This document shows positions 1-8,029 of a stretch of 64,000 nt of DNA, one piece after another. Below the pieces are notes generated by a model, which ran no database searches, had not been told where the DNA came from, and was given only the letters and a program-made list of their open reading frames with translations. The stretch comes from Poriferisodalis sp965198245. Its GTDB lineage: Bacteria; Actinomycetota; Acidimicrobiia; Acidimicrobiales; Poriferisodalaceae. A program made the position numbers and the translations under genes. The DNA is taken from positions 2,914,001-2,978,000 of the forward strand of contig NZ_OZ240249.1 in the NCBI RefSeq assembly GCF_965198245.1. Direction: 5' to 3'. How positions within the stretch are numbered: position 1 is the first letter of the stretch; every line of letters begins with the position of its first letter.

Positions 1-73
1 CCTGCGAGAGCCTAGGGAAGGCAGCGGCCGGCAAGTCCGCTTGCCGGCCAGACAGCTTGTGACACCCTGTACC

Positions 74-79
74 TACCTT
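74..79 (+). promoter_or_regulatory. -10 box of macro-domain gene 1
   Basis: TACCTT stands 6 nt before the ATG at 86, which implies a leaderless or nearly leaderless transcript. This argues for the ATG at 86 over an in-frame TTG at 41, which would lie upstream of the promoter. Confidence 0.5.
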
Positions 80-85
80 GGTGGC

Positions 86-1036
86 ATGTCACAGGACGGA
101 TTGAGTTTGTTCAGCAGAGCCCTGTGGGGGCCGGGCGGTCCGTCGGAGGATGCGGCCACGCGGCGTGATTGGAACGATGTGGCGCCCATCCGGCAACCGG
201 TGCCGATACCGCCCCCGCAGATGCTGCTGTCGGGCGCCGAGATGCAGACGATCGCCATGGGCTATGTCCCGGTGGACATAAATGCCAGGTGGTTCGCCTC
301 CATGGAAGGCGACTGCCTCTACCTGCATCGCGGCTGGACAGGCCTGGGCATCTACGAGGTCACCTTTGCAGCGAAGGAGACCTGGTTCATGATCACCTCG
401 GCTCGGATCGAGTGCGACCCTGACGTCTACAACCGTGATTCCGACCTGGGCGAGCGCGAGCGGCTCCGCAATCTCATCGCACACGTTTCCGGTGAGCCCA
501 TGCCGCCGTTGCTGCCGGTCCCGATCCAGAGCAAGCCCCTGCTCGAAGCGGTGCTCGGGGACATCACGGCCGAGCGCGTCGACGCCATCGTCAATCCAGC
601 CAGCGCAAACCTGCTCGGCGGGGGTGGTGTCGATGCCGCCACCCATAGAGCAGCAGGTCCTGAGCTGCGGGCGTATTGCCAAACGGTCGGCGGATGCGAG
701 TTGGGTCGCGCCAAGATCTCGCCGGGCTTTCGACTGGCCTCGCAGTGGGCCATTCACACCGTGGGTCCCCAATGGCGAGGCGGATCGTACGGCGAGGCGG
801 TGCTGCTCGAGTCGTGCTACCGGGAGTCACTTGCCCGCGCCGACGAAGTCGGCGCCGAGAGGGTCGCCATTCCTGCAATCGCGACGGGTGCCCACGGATA
901 CCCGAGGACTTCCGCTGCCGAGATCGCTGTCAAAACCGTGCGCTCGACACCGACCAAGGTCCGTGAGATTCACTTCGTCTGCTTCGACGCTCTCACCCTG
1001 CAGGCGTACGAAGAGTCCCTCAATCGGTCCGGGTAG
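86..1036 (+). CDS. Macro-domain protein with an extra N-terminal domain (1)
   Basis: A 316-aa protein. The C-terminal ~155 residues are a macro domain, a fold that binds ADP-ribose and often removes it from proteins or from O-acetyl-ADP-ribose. The signature is GDITAERVDAIVNPAS, then LLGGGGVDAATHRAAG and the late AIPAIATGAHGYP loop. The Asn usually second in the IVNxAN motif is Ser here, so activity is uncertain. Residues ~25-135 form a separate domain with the motif HRGWTG, shared with the macro protein at 8030-9139. An orphan HTH gene follows 103 bp downstream. Function is not established; ADP-ribose sensing or signalling in a defence context is an inference. Confidence 0.8.
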   Translation: MSQDGLSLFSRALWGPGGPSEDAATRRDWNDVAPIRQPVPIPPPQMLLSGAEMQTIAMGYVPVDINARWFASMEGDCLYLHRGWTGLGIYEVTFAAKETWFMITSARIECDPDVYNRDSDLGERERLRNLIAHVSGEPMPPLLPVPIQSKPLLEAVLGDITAERVDAIVNPASANLLGGGGVDAATHRAAGPELRAYCQTVGGCELGRAKISPGFRLASQWAIHTVGPQWRGGSYGEAVLLESCYRESLARADEVGAERVAIPAIATGAHGYPRTSAAEIAVKTVRSTPTKVREIHFVCFDALTLQAYEESLNRSG

Positions 1037-1139
1037 ACGAATTCCCCACCGAGTTGAGGATCTCGAACGATGAGGAGAGACAAGGGATCCGCATCGACCA
1101 TGAAATGCCTGCACAGGTCCGATACGTGCACAGGCTGAC

Positions 1140-1523
1140 ATGGCGATAGAACAGCCCGACTTCGCGAACTGGACTGAGGAAGGCTTCGCGACGCGCGCTG
1201 ACGAGATCTGCGAGTACTTCCACTCGTTCGACTGGCTGGGCCGCCTGCCCGGTCCCCGCCATGAGACGTACCTCGAACTCGCAGTGCGAGCCGAACGCAC
1301 CATCGAGAAGCCGACCGAGGCCAGCCGCAACCAGATCGCCGAAGCCGTCTGCTGGGCGCGAGACGAAGGCACCTCATGGGAGCGCATCGCGGAATTGCTC
1401 GGCACCTCCGCCGCCGAAGCCCAGCAGCGCTACGAGAGCCCAGACGTGCTATCCCACGCGTCGTCCACAACCGACGCCACGAGAATGCTCTCCGACACGC
1501 CGGACCGAACCGTCGCGACGTAG
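1140..1523 (+). CDS. Small HTH protein, paralogue of the antitoxin-like gene at 3963
   Basis: A 127-aa protein closely related to the product of 3963-4280. Both contain ADEICEYFHS, DWLG, LAVRAER and the near-identical block IAEAVCWARDEGTSWERI, which looks like a helix-turn-helix of the small AsnC/sigma-region-4-like type seen in actinobacterial antitoxins. The second copy has a toxin-like gene immediately upstream; this copy does not and instead follows the macro-domain gene. The C-terminal ~30 residues are low-complexity and unmatched. Most likely an orphan antitoxin or regulator left by duplication of the module. Confidence 0.65.
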   Translation: MAIEQPDFANWTEEGFATRADEICEYFHSFDWLGRLPGPRHETYLELAVRAERTIEKPTEASRNQIAEAVCWARDEGTSWERIAELLGTSAAEAQQRYESPDVLSHASSTTDATRMLSDTPDRTVAT

Positions 1524-1574
1524 CCACACGCCATGCCGCTCGACATCCGGGGCGTATGCGCTGGCCAACCGCTG

Positions 1575-1880
1575 CTAGCAGTCGGCGAGTGCCGCGAGCG
1601 CGTCGCAGACTTCGATGCGCCGCCATCCGATGGCACCGATTCGCTCGGTGAGGAACGAACGTCGGATCGGCTGCAGGTTGTCGAACGACGCCGCGCACTC
1701 GAACGCCATCCCCTCGTCGGGGCCGAGCCGGAGCTCAGTCGGAATCGAGCGCACCGTGCGCGTGACCGGGGCGACGACGATCCACGTCAGCACCGGTACA
1801 GCGTCGCTGCGAGTAACGACCAACACCGGGCGGCGCTTGTCGTTGGCCTCGGCCCACCACACCTCGCCCTGAGCGGGCAT
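1575..1880 (-). CDS. MazF/PemK-family endoribonuclease toxin
   Basis: A 101-aa protein with the family layout: GEVWWAE at the N terminus, RRPVLVVTR on the second strand, the central WIVVAPVTRT and a late LTERIGAI. MazF/PemK toxins cut mRNA at short motifs and are held inactive by the upstream-encoded antitoxin. The ATG at 1880 shares one base with the antitoxin stop (TGATG), so the pair is translationally coupled; GTG codons at 1886 and 1883 are in-frame alternatives. Length is normal for the family and no lesion is visible. Confidence 0.88.
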   Translation of the reverse strand: MPAQGEVWWAEANDKRRPVLVVTRSDAVPVLTWIVVAPVTRTVRSIPTELRLGPDEGMAFECAASFDNLQPIRRSFLTERIGAIGWRRIEVCDALAALADC

Positions 1881-2128
1881 CACCACGGCTCTTCAGCGAT
1901 CATCGCTGCCGTGGCCGCGTCTGCCCACCCCACGTCCTGCTCGCTTTGAGGATGACGCCGGTAGCCCTCCACGATGGCATCGCCGATGCGCTTGCGCCGA
2001 TGCACGTCGATGAGGGCCGTGAGGCCGCGCCGGACCGCGTCTGAGCGAGATTCGACCGCTCCCGCTGCCACCAGTTCGTCGATCTGGCCGGCAACCGCAT
2101 CGTCGATGCGAGTCACGAACTGTGCCAT
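1880..2128 (-). CDS. Ribbon-helix-helix antitoxin (MazE/ParD-like)
   Basis: An 82-aa partner of the MazF-type toxin. The N-terminal MAQFVTRIDDAVAGQIDELV followed by ESRSDAVRRGLTALID is a ribbon-helix-helix DNA-binding motif; the acidic C-terminal tail, ending AMIAEEPW, is the likely toxin-neutralising segment. The ATG at 2128 is preferred because a -10 box and a palindrome lie directly upstream. First gene of a two-gene operon that it probably represses itself. Confidence 0.82.
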   Translation of the reverse strand: MAQFVTRIDDAVAGQIDELVAAGAVESRSDAVRRGLTALIDVHRRKRIGDAIVEGYRRHPQSEQDVGWADAATAAMIAEEPW

Positions 2129-2149
2129 GCAATCAGCATAGCGATATGC
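2129..2149 (-). promoter_or_regulatory. Promoter and operator of the toxin-antitoxin operon
   Basis: On the minus strand TATGCT lies 6 nt before the antitoxin ATG. It overlaps an inverted repeat, GCATA-TCGC-TATGC (2136-2149). A ribbon-helix-helix dimer bound there would block the -10 box, the usual autoregulation of such operons. The operator role is inferred from position. Confidence 0.5.
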
Positions 2150-2200
2150 ATTGCGCGCCCGCTGGGCCAATCTTCGGCGCCGGCCCCGTTTCGTCGCAGC

Positions 2201-3469
2201 TCAGGCCGAGCGAGGCAACCACAGCTCGGGCGCGCCGATCTGAGTCCTTTCGTATTCACGAACCGCTATTCGCCAGTCCTCGAACCCTTCGGCAGCTGCG
2301 TGCAGATTCTCTTCTAGGTTTTCGTTGCTCGGCTCGCAATGCTCGGCGGCGAATCGCAGCCAGCGCGGGAACGCCGATTCGACAGTGGACATGAAGACTC
2401 GGTCGAAAACTTCGGGGCGCGACTCGTCAAACTCCGGACGCACCGGAACGTCTGCAGGGCTGTAGTCCGCAACGAAGCCCTCCATGAAGGCATCGACCCT
2501 GCATGGGTTCCAGTGCAGGACATCGCCGTCGCGGCACAGCGAAGCGAACACCTGCAACCCTGAGATCAGGGCCGAAAATTCGTCATCGCCTTCGCCTGCG
2601 GGGCGGGCTGCACGCCTGAATTCTTCCAGCGCAGCGCTGCGGTCGGGAGGCTCTGCGGGGAAGAGCGCAGCGTCGGTGCCACCTTCGGGCAGCAGGTCGA
2701 GCCGATGGTCGGCGACAAAACTCAAGTGCATCCCCTCGAAGTCGAGCCCGTCTTCGAGCATCTCCAACTCGTCGCTGGAAATGAGGGATGTGTAGATGTC
2801 CAGCGCCCGCATGCACAGCGCTCGGGCGTCGGCCAAGCTCACCGGCTCTACCGCTGAACTGCCACGCTCATCCGGCTCCAAGTCGGCACGCCAGATCACG
2901 AGGTCACGCTCGGACACGAGATCGAAGCCGCGTGCCGCCCCGCACATGAACCAATTGATGTCGACAAGCAATCCGTGGAGGCTGCCGTCCGGGCGCCGAA
3001 AGTGGATCGTGATCTCGCATTCCTCTCCCCATTCGTCTCGCCGCAGGAAAGCTTCAATCGGGGTTGCACATCCGATCTCGGCAGCCCACGGCGGCACATC
3101 GCCCGACGACTTCATCTGATCCAGCTGCCGACGGGCCGCCGTCCGCGACCGCGCCGGTCCGTAGGCGGCAAGCGCAGACGTCAAGGCAGCGCCAGCCGCT
3201 CCTCCGGCCTCTCGGGCGTGGGCGAGCAGCAGCGCAGGCTGGAGACCTTCCGGCGATCTCGGAAAGGCGACAAAATCCTGCACGACGGAGGCCCAAGCGT
3301 CGGCCTCGTCGGCTTCGGAACAACGACGGGCGAGACCGGCTGCGCTGGCCTCCAACAGTTCGAGCCCGTAGCGGGTCTCTGCATCGAGCCGGGGTTTGCC
3401 GCCGCGCGGGTTCGGGCGAGTGCCCTTGAGCGTCACGCGCCCGCCATGTCGGGACTTGGGTCGAGCCAT
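2201..3469 (-). CDS. Uncharacterised actinobacterial protein
   Basis: A 422-aa protein from the ATG at 3469 (MARPKSRHGG). The frame stays open to 3727, but that extension would overlap the divergent gene at 3715 and looks non-coding. The first ~40 residues are basic; a mid region (~105-170) has LLLAHAREAGGAAGAALTSA and a PPWAAEIG motif reminiscent of a widespread actinobacterial family of unknown function; the acidic C-terminal half contains PRWLRFAAEH. No catalytic motif, signal peptide or membrane segment was seen. Between two toxin-antitoxin-like modules and convergent with nothing; no function is proposed. Confidence 0.6.
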   Translation of the reverse strand: MARPKSRHGGRVTLKGTRPNPRGGKPRLDAETRYGLELLEASAAGLARRCSEADEADAWASVVQDFVAFPRSPEGLQPALLLAHAREAGGAAGAALTSALAAYGPARSRTAARRQLDQMKSSGDVPPWAAEIGCATPIEAFLRRDEWGEECEITIHFRRPDGSLHGLLVDINWFMCGAARGFDLVSERDLVIWRADLEPDERGSSAVEPVSLADARALCMRALDIYTSLISSDELEMLEDGLDFEGMHLSFVADHRLDLLPEGGTDAALFPAEPPDRSAALEEFRRAARPAGEGDDEFSALISGLQVFASLCRDGDVLHWNPCRVDAFMEGFVADYSPADVPVRPEFDESRPEVFDRVFMSTVESAFPRWLRFAAEHCEPSNENLEENLHAAAEGFEDWRIAVREYERTQIGAPELWLPRSA

Positions 3470-3699
3470 CGCCCGAGCGTAAGCCTGCCACCGGCGACCA
3501 CTGCGGATATCGCATGCGGCCCACACCTTGAGGTGGGCCTCCGAGCGGTCGGCTGCGTTGCGCGCTGTGCGGTACCAGTTGCGAACCTCCACATCGCTTC
3601 GCTGCACGAACGCCAGCGCCGCACAGCGATCGGCGTCGGTCGCATGCTGGAAGCAAGGAAAAGGGTGGAAAATCAGTTGAGTGGCGGCGACCCGAATCG

Positions 3700-3705
3700 T
3701 ACGGT
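3700..3705 (+). promoter_or_regulatory. -10 box of the small toxin-like/HTH operon
   Basis: TACGGT stands 9 nt before the ATG at 3715, the same hexamer used by the HNH gene at 23904. Confidence 0.4.
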
Positions 3706-3714
3706 CCCGCCCAG

Positions 3715-3966
3715 ATGGATTCGCCAAGCCCCCGCGTGAGTGTCACCGAGGCGGCGCGCCGTCACCGGATCGACGACGAGGACATCCTGCACGCCTACCG
3801 CAACGCCATGACCATCGAGCATCAAGACGACGGATTCATCATGATCACCGGTGCCAAACGTGACGGCGAACTGCTCGAAGTAGGCTTTCGCTACGATCCT
3901 GACTCCGATACCAACTTCATCCTGCACGCCATGTTCGCTCGACAGCAGTACTTGAGGCCGTTATGA
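3715..3966 (+). CDS. Small toxin-like protein (BrnT/RelE-fold candidate)
   Basis: An 83-aa protein: SVTEAARRHRIDDEDILHAYRNA, then short strands FIMITGAKRDGELLEVGF and the closing NFILHAMFARQQYLRPL. The layout (helical start, beta strands, HAM.AR..YL end) resembles small actinobacterial BrnT-like toxins, but the match is by pattern only. Its stop overlaps the next start as ATGA, so the two genes are translationally coupled, as in toxin-antitoxin operons. It could instead be a regulator partner of the HTH protein. Confidence 0.55.
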   Translation: MDSPSPRVSVTEAARRHRIDDEDILHAYRNAMTIEHQDDGFIMITGAKRDGELLEVGFRYDPDSDTNFILHAMFARQQYLRPL

Positions 3967-4280
3967 CGAAGCCGGACTTCACCGCATGGGCACAGGACGA
4001 CAATGGCGAGTACGCAGATGAGATCTGCGAGTACTTCCACTCCATCGACTGGCTGGGCGAACTGGGAGGCCTCCGACATGAGGTCTACTTGGACCTCGCC
4101 GTGCGAGCCGAGCGGATCATTGAGGCGCCCACTGATGTCAGTCGGCAACAGATCGCCGAAGCCGTCTGCTGGGCTCGCGACGAAGGCACCTCATGGGAGC
4201 GAATCGGCGAGATACTCGGCACTACCGCCGCTGAAGCCGAAGAACGCTACGGCCGCGTGGCCGCTCGGCCAAGCACATAG
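3963..4280 (+). CDS. HTH antitoxin-like protein
   Basis: A 105-aa second gene of the coupled pair. The C-terminal half carries the helix-turn-helix block IAEAVCWARDEGTSWERIGEILGTTAAEAEERYG; the N-terminal half has EYADEICEYFHSIDWLGELGG. It is a paralogue of the orphan at 1140-1523, with nearly identical DNA over the HTH. As the DNA-binding, downstream partner of a small toxin-like protein it is best read as an antitoxin or autoregulator. Confidence 0.65.
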   Translation: MTKPDFTAWAQDDNGEYADEICEYFHSIDWLGELGGLRHEVYLDLAVRAERIIEAPTDVSRQQIAEAVCWARDEGTSWERIGEILGTTAAEAEERYGRVAARPST

Positions 4281-4371
4281 GCAGTAGCAGCCGCCGAGCG
4301 GTCTCGCGAATCATGGTGATGCTCGGAACGCTGTGTTCCAGCGCATCTGCTCGTTGATGCCCATCTGGTGC

Positions 4372-4411
4372 CAACCGCTTCGGCGGCGGTGCCGGGTCTT
4401 TCTTTTTCTCG
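4372..4411 (+). terminator. Possible terminator between convergent genes
   Basis: A CCGC-TTCG-GCGG hairpin at about 4374-4385 is followed some 12 nt later by the T-rich run TCTTTCTTTTTCTC, in the 151-bp gap between the HTH gene and the convergent helicase gene. The distance from stem to T-run is long, so this is weak. Confidence 0.3.
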
Positions 4412-4431
4412 ACCGAGAGCGGCCGTTCCGA

Positions 4432-7400
4432 TCAGCGGGGTGGACCGGCGTCTGCGAGGAGCGCCGCTACTTTCAGCGCCACTTTCGTCATAGCGGATGG
4501 CATGTTCGCGTCGGCGAAGGGCCTGACCAGGTAGTGGACCTGGGGCTCGGCATTCGAGTCGTCGGGCACCGAGACCACTGCGAGCCGCCAACGGTCCGGG
4601 TCGTTCTGGGCTTGGCGTACTTGGCGGGCGCTGACGTGAATCTCGTCCGTGCGGGGTAGGTGACCCTTCACTTCGATGAAGTAGTGGTCGCCGGTGTCCG
4701 GGTCGACTGACATCACGTCGAAACCTGGGTTCGCATGCTCCTGCTCGGTCGGGAGGCGGCCCAGTGCTCGCTCTGCAGCCATGACCGCAGCCACCGCACG
4801 CCGGTCGGTCTCGGCCTTGTCAGCTGCGGCAGCCGGGTCTGGCGGCACCCCCGCAAGCTGGTCCAGCAGTCCTTGCGGTACAACCACCGCTGCGGCGACG
4901 ACGGTGGGAGGGCTGCTGTGCAAGTCGGCTTCTGAGTCGAGCTCGGCACGTCGGCGCAGCAGTCGCGATGCCAGCTCGTCGGCCCGTGCTCGCGCTCGCC
5001 CCGAATTCAGCCTTGGCTTGCCGCCCGCTATCTCCTGTGCCTTGATTTCGTTCGTGCGTCGATCCCAGTAGCGAATCTCGGACTCCAGACGCACCCGCAC
5101 CGCCTCGCTCACGCGGTCGACTCGGTCTTGTACCACAGCCGCCACCGACTGAAAATGTGGCCCGGCGAGGTGCTCGATCGCCCAATCACGCGCCACCGAT
5201 TCGGCCGCTTGGCCCGCCCATGCGGTGTCCAAGTCGCCGGCAAGCTGTGCTTTCTGTTCAGCGGTCAGCGACTCGTAGCCCAGGTAGGGCTCAGCGCCGG
5301 GGTCGCGGGCCGCGCCTTCCCGGTCGACTTCCACGTATTGGAACCGGCGTGACACCACCTGACGGGCGCCGTTCACCATCCGACCATCGGTGACCACATG
5401 GTCCAAGTAGACGAGCAGTCTTGGCTCGATCGAGGGGTCGCCGGTGTCCACCAGGACGGTGCCGCGGTGCATCGCGTCACCGTGGTCGTCGAGCACCTTG
5501 GAAGCCACTGCCGACAGCAGCGCGCTGCCCGGTGAGATCAGTTCGGCTCGGTCGCCAGAGCCACCCGCCTTACGGGCGGACTCGGCGTCGGGCTGCATGC
5601 AGTCCTTGTCGAAGGTCACCCGGGCGTAGCGGTCGTGGACGGGGCCCAGCGATGGATCGGCTTGTGCCCTCACCGAGGCCGGCACCCGCGTGATCTCGTA
5701 CCGACCGCGCTCGCGGCCAGAGATCCGCCCCCCGTACAGCTGCAACGCCTGAGTGAAGAAGTCGTGCACGAACCACGGCTGCAGCTTGCGGGCGCGGGCC
5801 TCTTCCATGCGGCGGCGTACCTCGTCGTTCGCCCCGGCATCGGCCATGCCGGCGACGAGCGCTCGCTCTTCCAGCACTTCACGGAGCTGCTCGCCGATCT
5901 CGCCGTCGATGATGGTGTTCATCCACTCTGCATAGGCTGGGTCGGTGTCGGCCTGGATGGCCTTCATCAGCAATTCCCGAAGCGACACGTTGATCTGAGC
6001 GTCGCCCAGCACGTCGTACACCTGATCGCCGTATACCTCGCGCTGCTGCTCGATCTTGGCGAAGAGCCGCTGGAAAACCTGGCCCTCACGTGTCTCGTGC
6101 GCCACCAGATTCCACAAATGACACGGCCGGCGCTGGCCGATCCGGTGGATGCGCCCGAAGCGCTGCTCGATGCGGTTCGGGTTCCACGGCAGGTCGTAGT
6201 TGACCATCATGTTGGCGACCTGCAAATTGACGCCTTCACCTGCGGCATCGGTAGCGACAAGCACTGACACCGTCGGATCGACGCGGAAGCGGTCCTGAGT
6301 GACTCGACGGTCCTGGCGCTTCAGGCCGCCATGGATGGTGACCACCGCCTCCGGCCTGCCGAGTTCGGCCGCAATGCGGCCGGACACATAGTCGAGCGTG
6401 TCCCGATGCTCGGAGAACACAATCAGCTTGCGAGCGTCAACCTCGCCGTCATCTGCCGTGCTGGACGTTCCGGCACCGAATTGCTCGGCACGCAGCAGAT
6501 CCCGCAAGCGAGTCCACTTCGCATCAACACCGCTATTCCGAACACCGTCAGCCAAGTCCACCAGCCGATCCAAGGTTCGCACTTCGGCTTCGAGTTCGTC
6601 GGCAGTGGCTGCTGCCGTTGCGGCGTCGACGGTCAGATTCTCCAACTCGGCAAGCTCGGCCTCGTCGAAGTCATCGAAGTCGAAGTCCTCAAGATCAGCA
6701 ATACGGACTCCCTTGGGAAGCTCGGGCACCGGAATTGGTGCCCCGGTGGCAGCGAGCTGTCGAAGTTCCGCTGCTTGGTTGGCGAGGCGATCGCGCCGGC
6801 GCCGCAGCGAGTGGTAGATGGCCGCAGGCGAGGACGCGAGTCGGCGCTGTAGGCCTGCGAGCGCAAAGCCGACGATCACACCGCGCTGAGCGTCGCCTTC
6901 GGCCGTCATGCGCGCGGCCCGATTCATCTCCTCACGGACGTAGGAGGTGACCGCTTCGTACAGCTCGCTCTCGGGCCCGGACAACTCGAATTGCAGACTC
7001 TGGGCATACCGCTTCGGGAAGAGCGGCTTGCCCTCGAAGGTCCGCAGGTTCTCCTTCACCAGCCGACGCATCACGTCGCTGACGTCGGGCACCTCGCTGG
7101 GTGCCCCGCTGCCGTCCGTGGCCCGCAGGCGCCCCTCGAACCTCTCGGGATCGATCAGCGTCATGAACGCGAGGAAGTCCTCATTCTTACCGTTGTGGGG
7201 CGTAGCGGTCAGCAGCAAGAAGTGACGTGTGCACTCGCGCAGCACCTCGCCGACCTCGAAGCGCTTGGTGCGGCGCAGCACGTCGCCGTAGCGGTGCGCA
7301 GACATCTTGTGGGCCTCGTCGACGATCACGAGATCCCATTCGGACGCCTTCAAGCGATCCCTCAACTCGTCAGAGCGAGCCACTTGGTCGACACGGGCGA

Positions 7401-8004
7401 TGAGCAGGTTCCGCTCGACGAACGGGTTGCCGGTGCGCGACGCCTCGACGCTCTCGCGAGACATCAGATCGAAGCTGAGGCCGAACTTGTCCCACAGTTC
7501 GTCCTGCCACTGCTCGACCAAGCTTCCCGGCGCAACGATGAGGCACCGGGTCACGTCCCCGCGCAACATCAGCTCGCGGATGAGCAGCCCCGACATGATC
7601 GTCTTGCCGGCGCCTGGGTCGTCGGCCAGCAAGAAGCGCAACGGCTTGAGGGCGAGCAGCCGGTTGTAGACGGCATCGATCTGGTGCGGGTACGGGTCGA
7701 TGTTGGAGGTGTCCACGGCCGCGAACGGGTCGGCGAGATGGGCCATCTGCATGCGACGGGCTTCTGAGGCCAGCTTGAACATCACCCCGTCCGCATCAAA
7801 CGACCAATGGCTCTCGGCCGCCTCGCGAATGTCGACCAGATCGGCCGCTGTGACAAGCCGTTCCCCGAGAAGGCCGTCCGCGGTGCGGTAGGTCAACGTG
7901 GCTGACACCGTTCCGTGCATCTGAACGGCCACGACGGTGACGTCGCTATTGGCCACGACACCCGTAAGTCGCGCCCCCGTCTCGATGTCACTGAGATCCA
8001 TCAC
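4432..8004 (-). CDS. SNF2-type helicase with C-terminal DUF3883 nuclease-like domain
   Basis: A 1190-aa superfamily 2 ATPase. Walker A is DDPGAGKT (~128-135), the DEAH box IVDEAH (~227-232), then LLLTATPHNG and the C-terminal helicase lobe (~525-630) ending in the arginine-finger motif QRFGRIHRIGQ. A helical middle follows, and residues ~1030-1150 (NPGFDVMSVDPDTGDHYFIEVKG) match DUF3883, a PD-(D/E)XK-like fold with D, E and K in place. Proteins of this architecture occur in phage-defence systems such as class 1 DISARM (DrmD-like) and in methylase-linked loci, but no methylase, DrmA, DrmB or DrmC is present here. Its neighbours are toxin-antitoxin and macro-domain genes. Either a stand-alone defence helicase or a remnant. 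Confidence 0.85.
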   Translation of the reverse strand: MMDLSDIETGARLTGVVANSDVTVVAVQMHGTVSATLTYRTADGLLGERLVTAADLVDIREAAESHWSFDADGVMFKLASEARRMQMAHLADPFAAVDTSNIDPYPHQIDAVYNRLLALKPLRFLLADDPGAGKTIMSGLLIRELMLRGDVTRCLIVAPGSLVEQWQDELWDKFGLSFDLMSRESVEASRTGNPFVERNLLIARVDQVARSDELRDRLKASEWDLVIVDEAHKMSAHRYGDVLRRTKRFEVGEVLRECTRHFLLLTATPHNGKNEDFLAFMTLIDPERFEGRLRATDGSGAPSEVPDVSDVMRRLVKENLRTFEGKPLFPKRYAQSLQFELSGPESELYEAVTSYVREEMNRAARMTAEGDAQRGVIVGFALAGLQRRLASSPAAIYHSLRRRRDRLANQAAELRQLAATGAPIPVPELPKGVRIADLEDFDFDDFDEAELAELENLTVDAATAAATADELEAEVRTLDRLVDLADGVRNSGVDAKWTRLRDLLRAEQFGAGTSSTADDGEVDARKLIVFSEHRDTLDYVSGRIAAELGRPEAVVTIHGGLKRQDRRVTQDRFRVDPTVSVLVATDAAGEGVNLQVANMMVNYDLPWNPNRIEQRFGRIHRIGQRRPCHLWNLVAHETREGQVFQRLFAKIEQQREVYGDQVYDVLGDAQINVSLRELLMKAIQADTDPAYAEWMNTIIDGEIGEQLREVLEERALVAGMADAGANDEVRRRMEEARARKLQPWFVHDFFTQALQLYGGRISGRERGRYEITRVPASVRAQADPSLGPVHDRYARVTFDKDCMQPDAESARKAGGSGDRAELISPGSALLSAVASKVLDDHGDAMHRGTVLVDTGDPSIEPRLLVYLDHVVTDGRMVNGARQVVSRRFQYVEVDREGAARDPGAEPYLGYESLTAEQKAQLAGDLDTAWAGQAAESVARDWAIEHLAGPHFQSVAAVVQDRVDRVSEAVRVRLESEIRYWDRRTNEIKAQEIAGGKPRLNSGRARARADELASRLLRRRAELDSEADLHSSPPTVVAAAVVVPQGLLDQLAGVPPDPAAAADKAETDRRAVAAVMAAERALGRLPTEQEHANPGFDVMSVDPDTGDHYFIEVKGHLPRTDEIHVSARQVRQAQNDPDRWRLAVVSVPDDSNAEPQVHYLVRPFADANMPSAMTKVALKVAALLADAGPPR

Positions 8005-8029
8005 CCTGCCTTCGCCCGACGGCTATGTC

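Noticed and set aside
41..85. TTG at 41 as start of the first macro-domain gene
   Set aside because: The -10 box at 74-79 lies inside this extension, and the ATG at 86 fits the leaderless pattern.
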